A DNA stretch of 64,000 bases from Histomonas meleagridis. Its lineage: Eukaryota > Parabasalia > Tritrichomonadida > Dientamoebidae. A program made the position numbers and the translations under genes. Under the pieces are notes generated by a model that was not told the origin of the DNA, searched no databases, and saw only the letters and a list, made by a program, of their open reading frames with translations. The stretch is taken from assembly GCA_020186115.1 (NCBI GenBank), contig WSYJ01000036.1, positions 1,302,001 to 1,366,000 of the forward strand, written 5' to 3'. Of the stretch, positions 9,067 through 18,948 are shown piece after piece; the first letter of the stretch is position 1, and each line of letters begins with the position of its first letter.

Positions 9067-9723
9067 TCAAACGAATGCTATGAATGCGCACACAGCTTTT
9101 CCATCCACATTCTTTGCATATACCGCATAATTTCCATCTCCGTCGCCACTATACGTCACCACTCCGCCGGGCACCAGCATCATCAATTCTTCCGATTCCA
9201 TCAATTTCATATACAGCTCGCTGAACTCTTGAAACAATTTATTTTCTCCTTTTGCCTTATATGATCCATCTCTCACAACGAATTCTCCGATTGTATCTGC
9301 TGAATCATTTTCGTCATGAATTTCGATATCATTTTCATTATAAAAATGTGAATGCGTAACAAACATTACCATACCGACATTACAATCAACTGTACCACAT
9401 TTCACGAAGCCATTTACTTCTTCTTTTTCTTCATCTTCATTAGAGTAAATCTGATTTGGTATTTCATCTATTAAATTTACATAGTTCTCATGTACCATAA
9501 TCAAATGACTTACAGAGTTGTCTTGTTCCTTAATTAATGGAATCCATTTACCACCCAAACAGTGATTAACTTTTGTAGTTTCTTCAAAATTAACAAATAT
9601 TTCTCCAGGATCAATAGCTAAAAGCATTTCGTCATCCATTAAATCGATTGTTTTTTCAGGTATTGGAACTTTCCATCTCGTAGGCTTAGGTTTGTTATCA
9701 GTATTAACATTATTATTTACCAT
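9067..9723 (-). CDS. DUF4241-like protein, probably the 3' part of a broken gene
   Basis: The 218-residue frame starts with ATG at 9721-9723. The C-terminal half holds DGSYKAKGE, a helical FSELYMKLMESEE and YSGDGDGNYAVYAKNVDG; the last resembles the conserved GDGxYPVY...DxDG block of DUF4241 proteins. An upstream VDCNVGMVMFVTHSHF resembles that family's GVDAGTGxF block. The biochemical role of DUF4241 is unknown. The ATG directly follows an in-frame TAG (9724-9726), and the frame upstream reads on coherently. The ORF may therefore be an amputated domain of a longer ancestral protein rather than a free gene. Confidence 0.45.
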   Translation of the reverse strand: MVNNNVNTDNKPKPTRWKVPIPEKTIDLMDDEMLLAIDPGEIFVNFEETTKVNHCLGGKWIPLIKEQDNSVSHLIMVHENYVNLIDEIPNQIYSNEDEEKEEVNGFVKCGTVDCNVGMVMFVTHSHFYNENDIEIHDENDSADTIGEFVVRDGSYKAKGENKLFQEFSELYMKLMESEELMMLVPGGVVTYSGDGDGNYAVYAKNVDGKAVCAFIAFV

Positions 9724-11100
9724 CTAAACAATTCCCATCCAAGTAATACTTTTACGTAGAAATCCAATCGATGCATTATTTGAATATGTAAAATGAACAT
9801 GAGTTGAAAGAACTGTAATATTTCTTGGATAATTAACACTTCCAGCAAAAACTTCATTACCTCCAAAACTTTGACGATAACAAAAAATCGGAGCGCCAAC
9901 ATGAGATAATATATAATATTCATCAACTTCTTCATAATTGGGAGCTCTTAATTCTAATGGTATATCACCAAAACCTTTTATGATTCGATAACGATTAAAG
10001 GTGTAACTGGTAAATAATTAATGTATCCATCTTTGGTCATTTTATTAAACCCTTCTTCTGAGCAGGGAATATATTGCGTACATTCATTAGCATATTTGGG
10101 AGTTTCATACGTATAATCAGTGAGAATGAATTTAAGATCTGATATTTTGCTGACGTAAGCGTGATACGTTTCGCTTGTGATAGTGGGATCGTAAATGGGT
10201 TCTGAAACTACAATTACAAGACGTTCGTCAGATATTGTCGAAATACATTTCAAACTAAAATCTTCAATTGGAATTTCTTTTTCAACATCGAAAAGTTGAT
10301 GAGTTATCGGATTGTAAAGTTTAAGTTGGAGTTTTTTAATTAAGAAACCAGAGCCAATTTCGTTGTGCTGGAATAAAATGCCTTTGCCTGGAATTGATAC
10401 TATATTGGGATCAAATATTTTGGAATTTTCATCAACACATTGAAGAACTAGTTCATCATTTTGACGTTCAATTCGAAATAGATAATTATAAATAACAACA
10501 TAGTTCTGTCCCTCAAAGTTTTGCGCGATAATATATGGAGATGGATGTTGTGGCATAAAAACATTGAATACAAATGGTTTACCATTTAACAAAAAATATT
10601 GTACAAAGAGGATGAAACGAAATTATATTATCACGATTTTGATCAGGAACTTGACCATATATAAGCTTCATATTATTCGGTAATGACAATTGTTGCGAGT
10701 TAAAAAAACATTGGGCGTTGTTCTTGGAGAATTGGAATTTTGCACGTGATGTTTCTTATATCGCAATTTTGTTGAAAATCTCTATTTACATATTTAACAT
10801 CACCATCATCTTCGATTATTTTGCCAAAAGCAGTAATGTGGCTTTCCATTGTGACAAAACACTTTGTGATCTCACATTTATGAGGGAAATAATAAACGGA
10901 TATTGGAGCACCCTATTGTAAATTAAACATAAACTTCTCAAATGTATTAACATTCTCCATGAGTAAATTGACTCTTTCAAAAGTAGGTTGCCATGCCAAC
11001 ATGAAGGTGTCCTTAGATGCTGGGAATTCAATCCAATATAAATTTTAAATGATTGATTTTTTGGGACAGAAGCCACTTCAAAATTTTTATTTGCTGACAA
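9724..11100 (-). pseudogene. Decayed gene upstream of the DUF4241-like frame
   Basis: The reading switches frames several times on the minus strand. 11050 to about 10690 carries stretches such as DTFMLAWQPTFERVNLL and HKCEITKCFVTMESHITAFG, with a stop inside. 10592-9978 encodes FVFNVFMPQHPSPYIIAQ through NYLPVTP. After a lost T near 9995 the frame continues FNRYRIIKGFGDIPLEL to a TAG at 9724. Each segment is coherent protein sequence, so this is one long gene with at least three frameshifts and stops. I do not recognise the N-terminal family. Loss looks fairly recent because the segments between lesions are intact. Confidence 0.6.
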
Positions 11101-11155
11101 ACTATATAAAAATTAAAGATTTATTTCCATTTTTAGTTGTATATCTAAAGGTTGT

Positions 11156-11743
11156 TCACCTATCTACATGTTTTTCCTGGATTAATTTAACTATTTCTGT
11201 ATAGCCTTTTGAAGTCGCTATCATAAGTGCTGTATTAAATAATACAACTAATTTCCTTATATTGTTTTAAAATATCAAATTATAAAAAATGATATCATAT
11301 AAAGCAAATAAATAGCTTTAGCATTAATATCAATTCCTTCTTGTTCAAGAAGTAATTTAACTACTTCTGTATGACCATTATAAGATGCACAAAGAAGTGC
11401 TGTCCAAAATAAAATAAATAATTTCCAAATATTATTTTGACATATAAAATTATTAAAATAAATATTAAATAAAACAAATAAATAGCTTTAGCATTAATAT
11501 CAATTCCTTCTTGTTCAAGAAGTAATTTTACTATTTCTGTATAACCATTTTCAGATGCATACATAAGTGCTGTCCAAAATAAAATAAATAATTTCCAAAT
11601 ATTATTTTGACATATAAAATTATTAAAACATATACAAAATAAAACAAATAAATATCTTTAGCATTAACATCAATTCCTTCTTGTTCAAGAAGTAATTTTA
11701 CTATTTCTAATTTTCCATTTTTAGATGTCGAAATAAGAGCAGT
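11156..11743 (-). repeat. Ankyrin block array of locus 1 (170-nt period)
   Basis: Four ankyrin blocks follow the main ORF, starting (TAL codon) at 11743, 11573, 11403 and 11233 on the minus strand, exactly 170 nt apart. Examples are TALMYASENGYTEIVKLLLE and TALMIATSKGYTEIVKLIQE. The last block runs to a stop at 11156-11158. Spacers of 83 nt are AT-rich and share TTTTAATAAT and ATAATATTTGGAAATT. Because 170 leaves a remainder on division by 3, neighbouring blocks are in different frames. No GT-AG pair of the known trichomonad type is visible. Confidence 0.8.
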
Positions 11744-11784
11744 TTTAAATATTTTTAACAATTTTCAAATATTATTTAAAAACA

Positions 11785-13008
11785 TTATATTATTAAAATA
11801 AACTTTAAATATGTTCTAAAAATATTTTTAACATTAATATCCAAATTATTTTGCTTTAAAATATATTTAACAAGTTCAGTATTTCCTGATGCTGATGAAT
11901 AAACAAAAATATCTAATGGAATTTGATTGCTTAAAATAAAATACTTAACAAGATATAAGTTACCAATTTTCGCTGATTTATGAATAATATCATCATTAAT
12001 TTTCATTCCTTCACCAAGTAAAAACGAAAAAATTTCATAATTATAATATAAAACACAATTTTTGCCCAATTTTTCAATATTATCAATACCAATTATCTTG
12101 TTTTCATAAAGATATTTAAAGATATCATTTCGATGAAATTGTATTGCTGTCTCATATGCACCTTCAAATGATGAATAATTTTGTTCACATAAATGAATGA
12201 TTTCTTCGTTTCCGCCTGCAATTGCATATTTACCTGTGTTATATACATTTGCATTATTCATAAGTAAATATTTAAAACATTTTATAGAAGAAAAAAATGC
12301 TGCATAATCAATTAATGTAACATCCTTTTCATTAATAAATGAACATCTTTCATAAGGAGACGGTTTGATTTTTTGGTTAAAATCAAAATTTGTTTGTGAT
12401 GATATTTCTTGAAGTTTTTCTATTTCATCGTTTTGAATTATTTGTGCAATTTCATTCGTATTAACTCCATCTTCAATATATTTCTTATGAAGCTCCCAAT
12501 CATTCTTTGAAAGTTCTTCATAATTTGCAAATAAAAAATTTCTAAAACCGTAATATTTCGATCTTTTTAATTCATCTTCTGACATATAATGAGCAAAAAA
12601 TAGTCTTCTTTGGTTTTTAATATTTTTTGGTTCAAGTAAATTATGATCAATCATATAGTGTAATAAATAATTTGATTCTTGCGAATTTTTGGTAAGAATA
12701 AATCGTATAAATTCATCAAGAAAACCTGAAACATTTTGATTTTTATCTTCAAATCTTTTAACTTCTTGTAAAAAACTCAAATAAATATCAGTATTATCCT
12801 TTCTTATTTCAAGCATTATGTATATCATTTGTGTAATGATAATTTTATAAGATAATGGGTGATCATTATCAAATTTGTTAATTATTGAATTTGCTGATTG
12901 AACTATATTTTTTGTATTTAAGTTGAAAATAATTTGTTTTATGGTTAATAAAAAATCATAAAAATCCTGTGATTTTAGGCTTATCTCTTGTTCACCAGGT
13001 TTTTCCAT
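11785..13008 (-). CDS. DUF3447/ankyrin-repeat protein, locus 1
   Basis: The protein has 407 residues if started at the ATG at 13006-13008. The frame stays open to another ATG at 13056 and beyond, but an AACCGTT box (13025-13031) falls inside that extension, as in other promoters here, so the downstream start is preferred. The helical N-terminal third is followed by the family signature SKNDWELHKKYIEDGVN and RNDEIEKLQEISSQTNFDF-like text (IQNDEIEKL), then LIDYAAFFSSIKCFKYLLMN and degenerate ankyrin repeats. The family (DUF3447) is greatly expanded in trichomonads and its function is unknown, presumably protein-protein binding. The ORF stops shortly after LDINVKN, where the 83-nt spacer begins, and ankyrin blocks continue downstream. 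Confidence 0.8.
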   Translation of the reverse strand: MEKPGEQEISLKSQDFYDFLLTIKQIIFNLNTKNIVQSANSIINKFDNDHPLSYKIIITQMIYIMLEIRKDNTDIYLSFLQEVKRFEDKNQNVSGFLDEFIRFILTKNSQESNYLLHYMIDHNLLEPKNIKNQRRLFFAHYMSEDELKRSKYYGFRNFLFANYEELSKNDWELHKKYIEDGVNTNEIAQIIQNDEIEKLQEISSQTNFDFNQKIKPSPYERCSFINEKDVTLIDYAAFFSSIKCFKYLLMNNANVYNTGKYAIAGGNEEIIHLCEQNYSSFEGAYETAIQFHRNDIFKYLYENKIIGIDNIEKLGKNCVLYYNYEIFSFLLGEGMKINDDIIHKSAKIGNLYLVKYFILSNQIPLDIFVYSSASGNTELVKYILKQNNLDINVKNIFRTYLKFILII

Positions 13009-13024
13009 CAAAATGGACGTTAGA

Positions 13025-13031
13025 AACCGTT
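13025..13031 (-). promoter_or_regulatory. AACCGTT motif that argues for the downstream start of ankyrin gene 1
   Basis: It lies 17 bp upstream of the ATG at 13008, inside the longer open frame. The same placement is seen at the oxysterol-binding protein gene. Confidence 0.45.
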
Positions 13032-13071
13032 TAAGATCATAACTATGGATAATCATACCAAAAACACACAA

Positions 13072-13887
13072 TGGAATACATTATTCAATTAATCATTTTA
13101 ATTGGACAAAAATTTCTGCTTTTTTGAAATTTATCAGATTTTTATTGGCATTTTTTTGCATTTTGATTTAATCTCAGTATTGCAAAAATTAAAGTCAATT
13201 AAGATCATCTCTTTAAGTTTTGATGTTATGATCTTTTTCTTGAGCAAATATATCAATTATATGAATGAAAAAATTTTATTTATTTCAAAATCCAAAAACC
13301 GTTAAATCATTTGACTTTAATACGACCGTTTACGAAGCATTACAAAATATTTTTTATTGAATTTTCAATTGAAAACTATTAGTTTGAACTAAACTGATGG
13401 GGACTACTTTTGATCGTTTTTAACAGAAATACCATTCAAAAAGTTGGATTTGGTGTCACCATTTTTGAATATCAGTTTATATGATAACATTATGTGGAAG
13501 AAGTTGTCAAATAATTTAAGTCTATTTCAATTTTTATTCATTCTAATTAAAAGTACAACTGATTTAGTTTATTCGGCACTATTTTCTATGAGACACCATT
13601 TTATCCTTATGCAATCTTGTGGAACAGCCACTTTTCACTTTTGAATTTCCCAAACAATTATTTGGAACCAATTTAAAAGACATTTTCCTCCAACTTCTGT
13701 TTGCGTTTTTGTCTCTGGCCAAATATCGGATTTTTGCCAACAGTTGAAGCCAGACACGAAAAAACGACAACGGCAATGTCCAAAGTTTCACACCAAAATA
13801 AAAAACAAATTGTGTCAAAAACTCAAAAAAAAAGCCATTTAAACTTTTCAAATAAATTGACAGTAACTTTGGCCGACCAGATAAGTA
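13072..13887. other. Divergent intergenic region
   Basis: Lies between ankyrin gene 1 (minus) and the chaperone gene (plus). AT-rich at first, with AACCGTT at about 13302-13308 and GACCGTTT at about 13324-13331. It becomes more GC-balanced from about 13600 toward the chaperone start. No gene is recognised. Confidence 0.4.
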
Positions 13888-16800
13888 ATGTTTTTTGGAT
13901 TCGTAGGCCTCGCATTCTCTGCGATATTTGGCATTGATTTCGGAAGCGAATCCATCAAAGCAAGTATGGCGTTATCAGGGAAGAGTATTCACGTTGCTCT
14001 TAACGCACAATCCAAACGTTTATCTCCATCATATTTCTCATTTTTCAACACATCTTCACCAAAGAACACTGTTCCCGGTGAAGACGGACATTGGCACAAA
14101 GACGAGCTACGAAATTACACATGGCTTTTCTTCGATGCCGCTCGATCAAATTATTTCAGATTCCCAAATAACACTATCAAAGGAATGTCGCCAATGCTCG
14201 AAAGGGTTCATGGGTTCGACCGTCGTGAATCGTTAGCAATTACTCTTCGTCATCTTATATCTTCAATAGACGACGGAAGATGGAAACCAGAAGCGGCCAA
14301 AATCGTTTTCGCTGTCGAACCACTGATGACACACGAAGAACGATTTGCAGTTTTCGAAGCGATCCAAATAATGAACGCATCACTTACACACATCATCGAT
14401 TACCCAACAGCTGCAGCAGAGCTTTACGCACTCGAAAAACATTCGTCGTATTTACGCAAAGATAAAACAGTTGTTTTCATTGATATCGGCGCAACGAATT
14501 CATGGGCATCAGTTTTTCTCTTCCAAAACACTCATCGCCAGCCAACGATTACAGAGTTATCACTTGTTACGAAAGCGAATCTTGGCGGCAATTTGATTGA
14601 CAAATATATTTGTGATTTGGCATTAAAGAAATATGCCGAAACATATTCAATTCCTGTTCCAACTGATCCTAAAATCGTCTTACGCTTTATGGAGGAGTCA
14701 CGTAAAGTCAAAGAGTTACTTACTCTGAATAAGGAAGCAGATATCCATTTGGAAGATGTTGAACCAGACCGAAGTTTCAACTTTAAATTAACGTTAGAAG
14801 AGTTCCAAAGTTTGTTGAAAGATTTTGGTGAAACATTATCAGAGATATATCAAGAAGTTATAGCTAAAGCAGGACTCGAATCCAAAGACATCGATTCCAT
14901 TGAACTTATTGGAGGCTCAACACGTATTCCATATTTACAAGACGTATTGATTAAGGAGAGTGGACTTAGTAAGTTAAATCGTACGATGAATAGTGATGAA
15001 GCAGTTGCATTAGGTGCAGGTTATGTTGGAGCATCAGAAAGTACATTATTTATTATTAAGAAGATAACAATGAAAGCGTTTTGTAATATGAATGTGTTTT
15101 TGTTACATGGTAATAATGAAGAAATCCAAATCTTTAATGAGACTTCTTATTTAACAGATACTTATAAATATACTTTCGATGCGAAAGATAATGATAACAT
15201 TACTATAATGGCAGGTAATCCACCAACTAAAGTTATTACTATGTTTATGAACTTATCAAATAATACAAAACCTTCTTCAAAGATTGTATTAAATATTGGA
15301 TTTAATGAATTTACTATTCCGAATATTACTTCAATTAAATTAAATGGATTTAATTATAATATGTCAAAGGCAATCTTTTATCATAATGATTGGGAATATG
15401 ATTATGATCATTTAAATCAAAGTTTCGAATTTGTTCATGAATTTGATAATATCGATAAAGAACGTAAAGAATTCCAAGAAGCATTTGATAGTTATGAAAG
15501 TTATATTTTCACAATTAAAGATAAAGTTCGATATGTACCAGAATTCCAACGTGTATTAAATGAAACTGAAGGTGAATATTTAATTAGTGTTGCTGAAGAA
15601 CATCGTAAATGGCTTGATGAAAATGCCGGTAAATTAACTTTAGATATGATCAAAGAACATCATGATAAACTTAAGGATGTATTAAAAGAACCAGAAAGAC
15701 GTGAAGATCATTTCAATAAAATTAATGATACAATTCGAGATTTCGAAAAATCACTTGAAAGAATGTATAAAGAAATCACTGAAACTTGGCCTAAGAAGAA
15801 GAAATGGATGCCAAAAGAAAAAATAGAACAATCTTGGGAATCTTATAATAATAGTCTTGATTATCTTAATGAAGAAAAAGCTTTCGCTATTGGTAAAAGA
15901 ATGTATGAAGCTCCTCATGCTTGGTGGAATCAAATTAATGTTCAACGTCAAATTATGGAATTTAACTTCAACAAGACATGTGAAATGAAAAAGCCCACCC
16001 CGACACCAAAGCCGACTCCGATAGATCCAAATAGTACTAATGTAACTGATAGTAATGAAGTTAAAGCAGATAAGAAAGAAGAAGAAGAACATGAAGAATC
16101 ACCAGAAGAAAAGCAGAAGAAAGAAGAGAAGAAACGTATGAAAGAAATTGAGTTAAAGAATCATCGTGAAGAATTCCTTGATCATTTAGAAGAATTTAGA
16201 ATTTTCTTTGATAAATGTAATGAAAATATCGATGATTATCCTGAAGATGTTAAGAAAGAATATAAGAGATTATGCGAAGATTATCGAGATATGCATTTCA
16301 AGTATATGGATCAACATGAGAAATATGTAAGAGATGCTAAAGATGATCATCGACCTCCACCACCTCCAAGAAGGCCTCGAAGACCAAGAAGACATCCAAG
16401 ATCACCTGAAGAAATTAGAAGAAGAGAAGAAGAAAGAATTAGAAGAGAAGAAGAGGAAAGAGAAAGAATGGAAGAAGAAAGAAGAAGAAATGAAGAGGAA
16501 AGATTAAGAATTGAAGAGGAAAGAAGAAGATTCGATGAAGAAAAAAGAAGAATTGAAGATGAACATGGTATTCCTCATGATGATGAAAATGATGATTTCA
16601 TTCCTCCTCCACCTCCTGCTGATGCTGATCGTCATTTGCCGCCGCCTCCTCCACCTCCTGTTCGTCCTCCTCATCATCCTCCTCCGCCTCCACATCATCA
16701 TTTCGATGATGATGATGACTTCTATTATGAGGAAGAAGAAGACGATTTCCTCCAAGTCGTTGAGCATCCTCCTACAAAACCACCTCCACCTCCAACTTTA

Positions 16801-16980
16801 CCTTCTAAGACTGATAAAATTGTAAAAGAAGAATCAGAAGAAACTAAAGTTGAAGAAACTTCTACAGAAAAAGAAGAAAAGAAAGAGGAGACTTCTGAAG
16901 AAGAGAAGAAACCTGAGAAAGAAGAAGAATCATCTGTTGTAAAAGAAGAAGAAAGGACTGGAAGTGGTGATGAACTCTAA
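13888..16980 (+). CDS. GRP170/Lhs1-type ER-lumen HSP70-family chaperone with an unusual low-complexity tail
   Basis: The 1030-residue protein has a short hydrophobic signal sequence (residues 1-14) directly before the HSP70 ATPase domain. Motifs are IFGIDFGSESIKA (phosphate 1), FIDIGATNSWASV (phosphate 2) and IELIGGSTRIPYLQDVL. Large ER HSP70s (GRP170/ORP150) have this layout, hold unfolded clients and act as exchange factor for BiP. After a beta domain come a long charged helical region, an Arg/Glu helix (about 845-890), a Pro/His/Asp-rich stretch (about 905-955), an acidic Lys/Glu tail, and the C-terminus GSGDEL, a KDEL-like ER retrieval signal. The first kilobase uses more C-ending codons than the rest. 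No AACCGTT box lies near the start. Confidence 0.88.
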   Translation: MFFGFVGLAFSAIFGIDFGSESIKASMALSGKSIHVALNAQSKRLSPSYFSFFNTSSPKNTVPGEDGHWHKDELRNYTWLFFDAARSNYFRFPNNTIKGMSPMLERVHGFDRRESLAITLRHLISSIDDGRWKPEAAKIVFAVEPLMTHEERFAVFEAIQIMNASLTHIIDYPTAAAELYALEKHSSYLRKDKTVVFIDIGATNSWASVFLFQNTHRQPTITELSLVTKANLGGNLIDKYICDLALKKYAETYSIPVPTDPKIVLRFMEESRKVKELLTLNKEADIHLEDVEPDRSFNFKLTLEEFQSLLKDFGETLSEIYQEVIAKAGLESKDIDSIELIGGSTRIPYLQDVLIKESGLSKLNRTMNSDEAVALGAGYVGASESTLFIIKKITMKAFCNMNVFLLHGNNEEIQIFNETSYLTDTYKYTFDAKDNDNITIMAGNPPTKVITMFMNLSNNTKPSSKIVLNIGFNEFTIPNITSIKLNGFNYNMSKAIFYHNDWEYDYDHLNQSFEFVHEFDNIDKERKEFQEAFDSYESYIFTIKDKVRYVPEFQRVLNETEGEYLISVAEEHRKWLDENAGKLTLDMIKEHHDKLKDVLKEPERREDHFNKINDTIRDFEKSLERMYKEITETWPKKKKWMPKEKIEQSWESYNNSLDYLNEEKAFAIGKRMYEAPHAWWNQINVQRQIMEFNFNKTCEMKKPTPTPKPTPIDPNSTNVTDSNEVKADKKEEEEHEESPEEKQKKEEKKRMKEIELKNHREEFLDHLEEFRIFFDKCNENIDDYPEDVKKEYKRLCEDYRDMHFKYMDQHEKYVRDAKDDHRPPPPPRRPRRPRRHPRSPEEIRRREEERIRREEEERERMEEERRRNEEERLRIEEERRRFDEEKRRIEDEHGIPHDDENDDFIPPPPPADADRHLPPPPPPPVRPPHHPPPPPHHHFDDDDDFYYEEEEDDFLQVVEHPPTKPPPPPTLPSKTDKIVKEESEETKVEETSTEKEEKKEETSEEEKKPEKEEESSVVKEEERTGSGDEL

Positions 16981-17082
16981 ACAATAACATAAAAAAATTT
17001 TTTTTTAAATTTGATGCGACAAAACCGTTATTTGATGTGTTTGCGGCCGTTTATTCCTAAATTGGCGGTTTGAAGTAGGAAT

Positions 17083-18948
17083 ATGGCCGACACCGAACAC
17101 GACTTTGCGGCAATTGAGGATCTACTGAGGAAAACAGAAACAATTCAAGAAAACGAAAGGAATTTTTTTGAGGGAATTGCGTCTTTAATTGCTTATCAAT
17201 ATAATCTTTGTTCAAAATTTGTTGCGCCAGCTACTGACTTAATAAAACAGATACATAAACTTGAGGAAAGAAATAAAGTTCCTCAAATTAAATTTCCAAA
17301 TGATTCTACTTCAATTTCTAAAACATCAAGATTTATTGAACTAGAACAAGCATTGACAAAAGAAATTTGGCAGGTCATTTCGCCTAATGAAGATGCAATA
17401 GAATCTTTTCAATTGTCTCATGATGCTTTTTATAATATTCTTCATCGTCGAAATGAAGCATTTTCTCATCATATTGAATCATTTCCTATAATAAGTGATG
17501 CAGAATATCTTGATGAAACAATTAAAGAAGAAAAACAAGAACAATTAGATGATATAAAAAATTTTTTGAAAAAAATAGAATCTAAACTTACATGTCAAAT
17601 AAGCAGTAATGAAAATATCAAAGGGTTTAAACCAACCTATGAAATTATCCAAGAAATTGATGCAAATCTTAATGGTAATTTTTCGGAAAACAACATCAAC
17701 AAATATTATGAAGAATTAAAACGAACAGAAAAAGAACTTTCGCAATCCTTAATCGATGCCACTAATATATATAATGAATATATGGAGAATTCAAATTTTC
17801 CATCATCAGATATTCTTCATAATTTACCACAATATCAAGAATTAATGGCTTCTTTGTCATATAGTTCTGTTATTGCGCGTAATAATCTTTTAGTTCATTC
17901 TCGTAAAATCCGTGATTTAATTGAACGGTTCAAAGAAACACAAGAAAAATTTAATGAATGTTTTGTTTTACCTAAAATTGATTTCCATGAAAAAGAAATG
18001 GTCCTTCAAAATGATATAAGGTCTTATGTTTCACATCGTAAAATTTTATTTTTACAAAATCTCTTAAAGAAACCTGGATTTGGCAAACCGTCTGACAAAC
18101 CGCCGGAGTGGAATTCGTTAGAGTTTTCAAAAAGTGAAGCCGAGTTTTTGAGGACTTTACACAATCTCCTAACCGACGAACGATACGAAGAATGTTTACA
18201 ACTTTTAGAGATGAGTTTTGAACGTTATACTAATTCTAAGGAAGATATTCAAAATGAAATTAAACAAATTGAGTTATGTCATGAGAATGCAGAAAAGTCA
18301 CGAGAAGAAATGTTTAAACATACAGTTCCACATATTAATGATAAGATGGAAACACAAGTAATGGAGAAGCGACAAGAGAATGAAACATTATATAATGAGA
18401 TACGAATGGAATTAGACGCAATGAACAATGATCTTTTAACCACTATCAATAACACGAATGAAATACTGAATTCGATAACATTCGAAAGTATATTTCCGCA
18501 TCAATTCGAACAATTAATGAACGGATTAATAGACAAAGAGCCGAAGAAAGATTTACTGCGAAAGAAAATCGAAAATGTTAAAGAAGAAATTGATGAGAAA
18601 CAAAATAATAACAACAAAATACGAAAAGAAATCGAAAACATGAAATATAAATTAAATGAAAAACAAAAACAATTCGAAGAATCAAAACTCCGCGCAGAGA
18701 AAAACCCAAAGAAATATAACGAAAGTAACGTCGAAAACGATTCGGAAGACGAAGAGTTCAACGACCTGAAGGAGAAGTACTACTGCGTGTGCCACGAGAA
18801 CCCGCGCGACACAGTGATACTGAAGTGCGGTCACACGTTCTGCAGCAAGTGCATGAAAGAAAGGATAAAGGCAAGAAACAGAAAGTGCGGACACTGCGGA
18901 CAGTCATTCGACCCGAACTCTGAAGTCAGCCCAATTAGATGGAACTGA
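17083..18948 (+). CDS. BRE1: BRE1-like RING-finger E3 ubiquitin ligase
   Basis: The 621-residue protein is largely helical coiled coil with a C-terminal RING finger at about 568-607, followed directly by SFDPNSEVSPIRWN and the stop. A long coiled coil with an extreme C-terminal RING ending in KCxxCxxxF is the layout of BRE1/RNF20-RNF40, which monoubiquitinates histone H2B with Rad6 during transcription. The first zinc pair is spaced CxC (CVCHENPRD) rather than the usual CxxC. The last 180 bases are much richer in G+C than the rest. Boxes AACCGTT (17023-17029) and GGCGGTTTG (about 17063) precede the ATG. The 3' end is part of a tandem repeat. Confidence 0.72.
   Translation: MADTEHDFAAIEDLLRKTETIQENERNFFEGIASLIAYQYNLCSKFVAPATDLIKQIHKLEERNKVPQIKFPNDSTSISKTSRFIELEQALTKEIWQVISPNEDAIESFQLSHDAFYNILHRRNEAFSHHIESFPIISDAEYLDETIKEEKQEQLDDIKNFLKKIESKLTCQISSNENIKGFKPTYEIIQEIDANLNGNFSENNINKYYEELKRTEKELSQSLIDATNIYNEYMENSNFPSSDILHNLPQYQELMASLSYSSVIARNNLLVHSRKIRDLIERFKETQEKFNECFVLPKIDFHEKEMVLQNDIRSYVSHRKILFLQNLLKKPGFGKPSDKPPEWNSLEFSKSEAEFLRTLHNLLTDERYEECLQLLEMSFERYTNSKEDIQNEIKQIELCHENAEKSREEMFKHTVPHINDKMETQVMEKRQENETLYNEIRMELDAMNNDLLTTINNTNEILNSITFESIFPHQFEQLMNGLIDKEPKKDLLRKKIENVKEEIDEKQNNNNKIRKEIENMKYKLNEKQKQFEESKLRAEKNPKKYNESNVENDSEDEEFNDLKEKYYCVCHENPRDTVILKCGHTFCSKCMKERIKARNRKCGHCGQSFDPNSEVSPIRWN

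Noticed and set aside
11361-11564. Reading the ankyrin ORF through the spacer as a transmembrane segment (LFYLIFILIILYVKIIFGNY)
   Set aside because: The hydrophobic run comes from AT-rich spacer and leaves the ankyrin frame; the next block lies in another frame.
11156-11743. Canonical GT-AG introns in the ankyrin spacers
   Set aside because: I tested GTTTTA as 5' site with ACAG as 3' site: the joined frame leaves the ankyrin frame and soon hits a stop, and several spacers end ACTG or ACAC instead of AG.
16504-16825. ORFs on both strands over the GRP170 tail
   Set aside because: Low-complexity shadows of the Arg/Glu and Pro/His codons.
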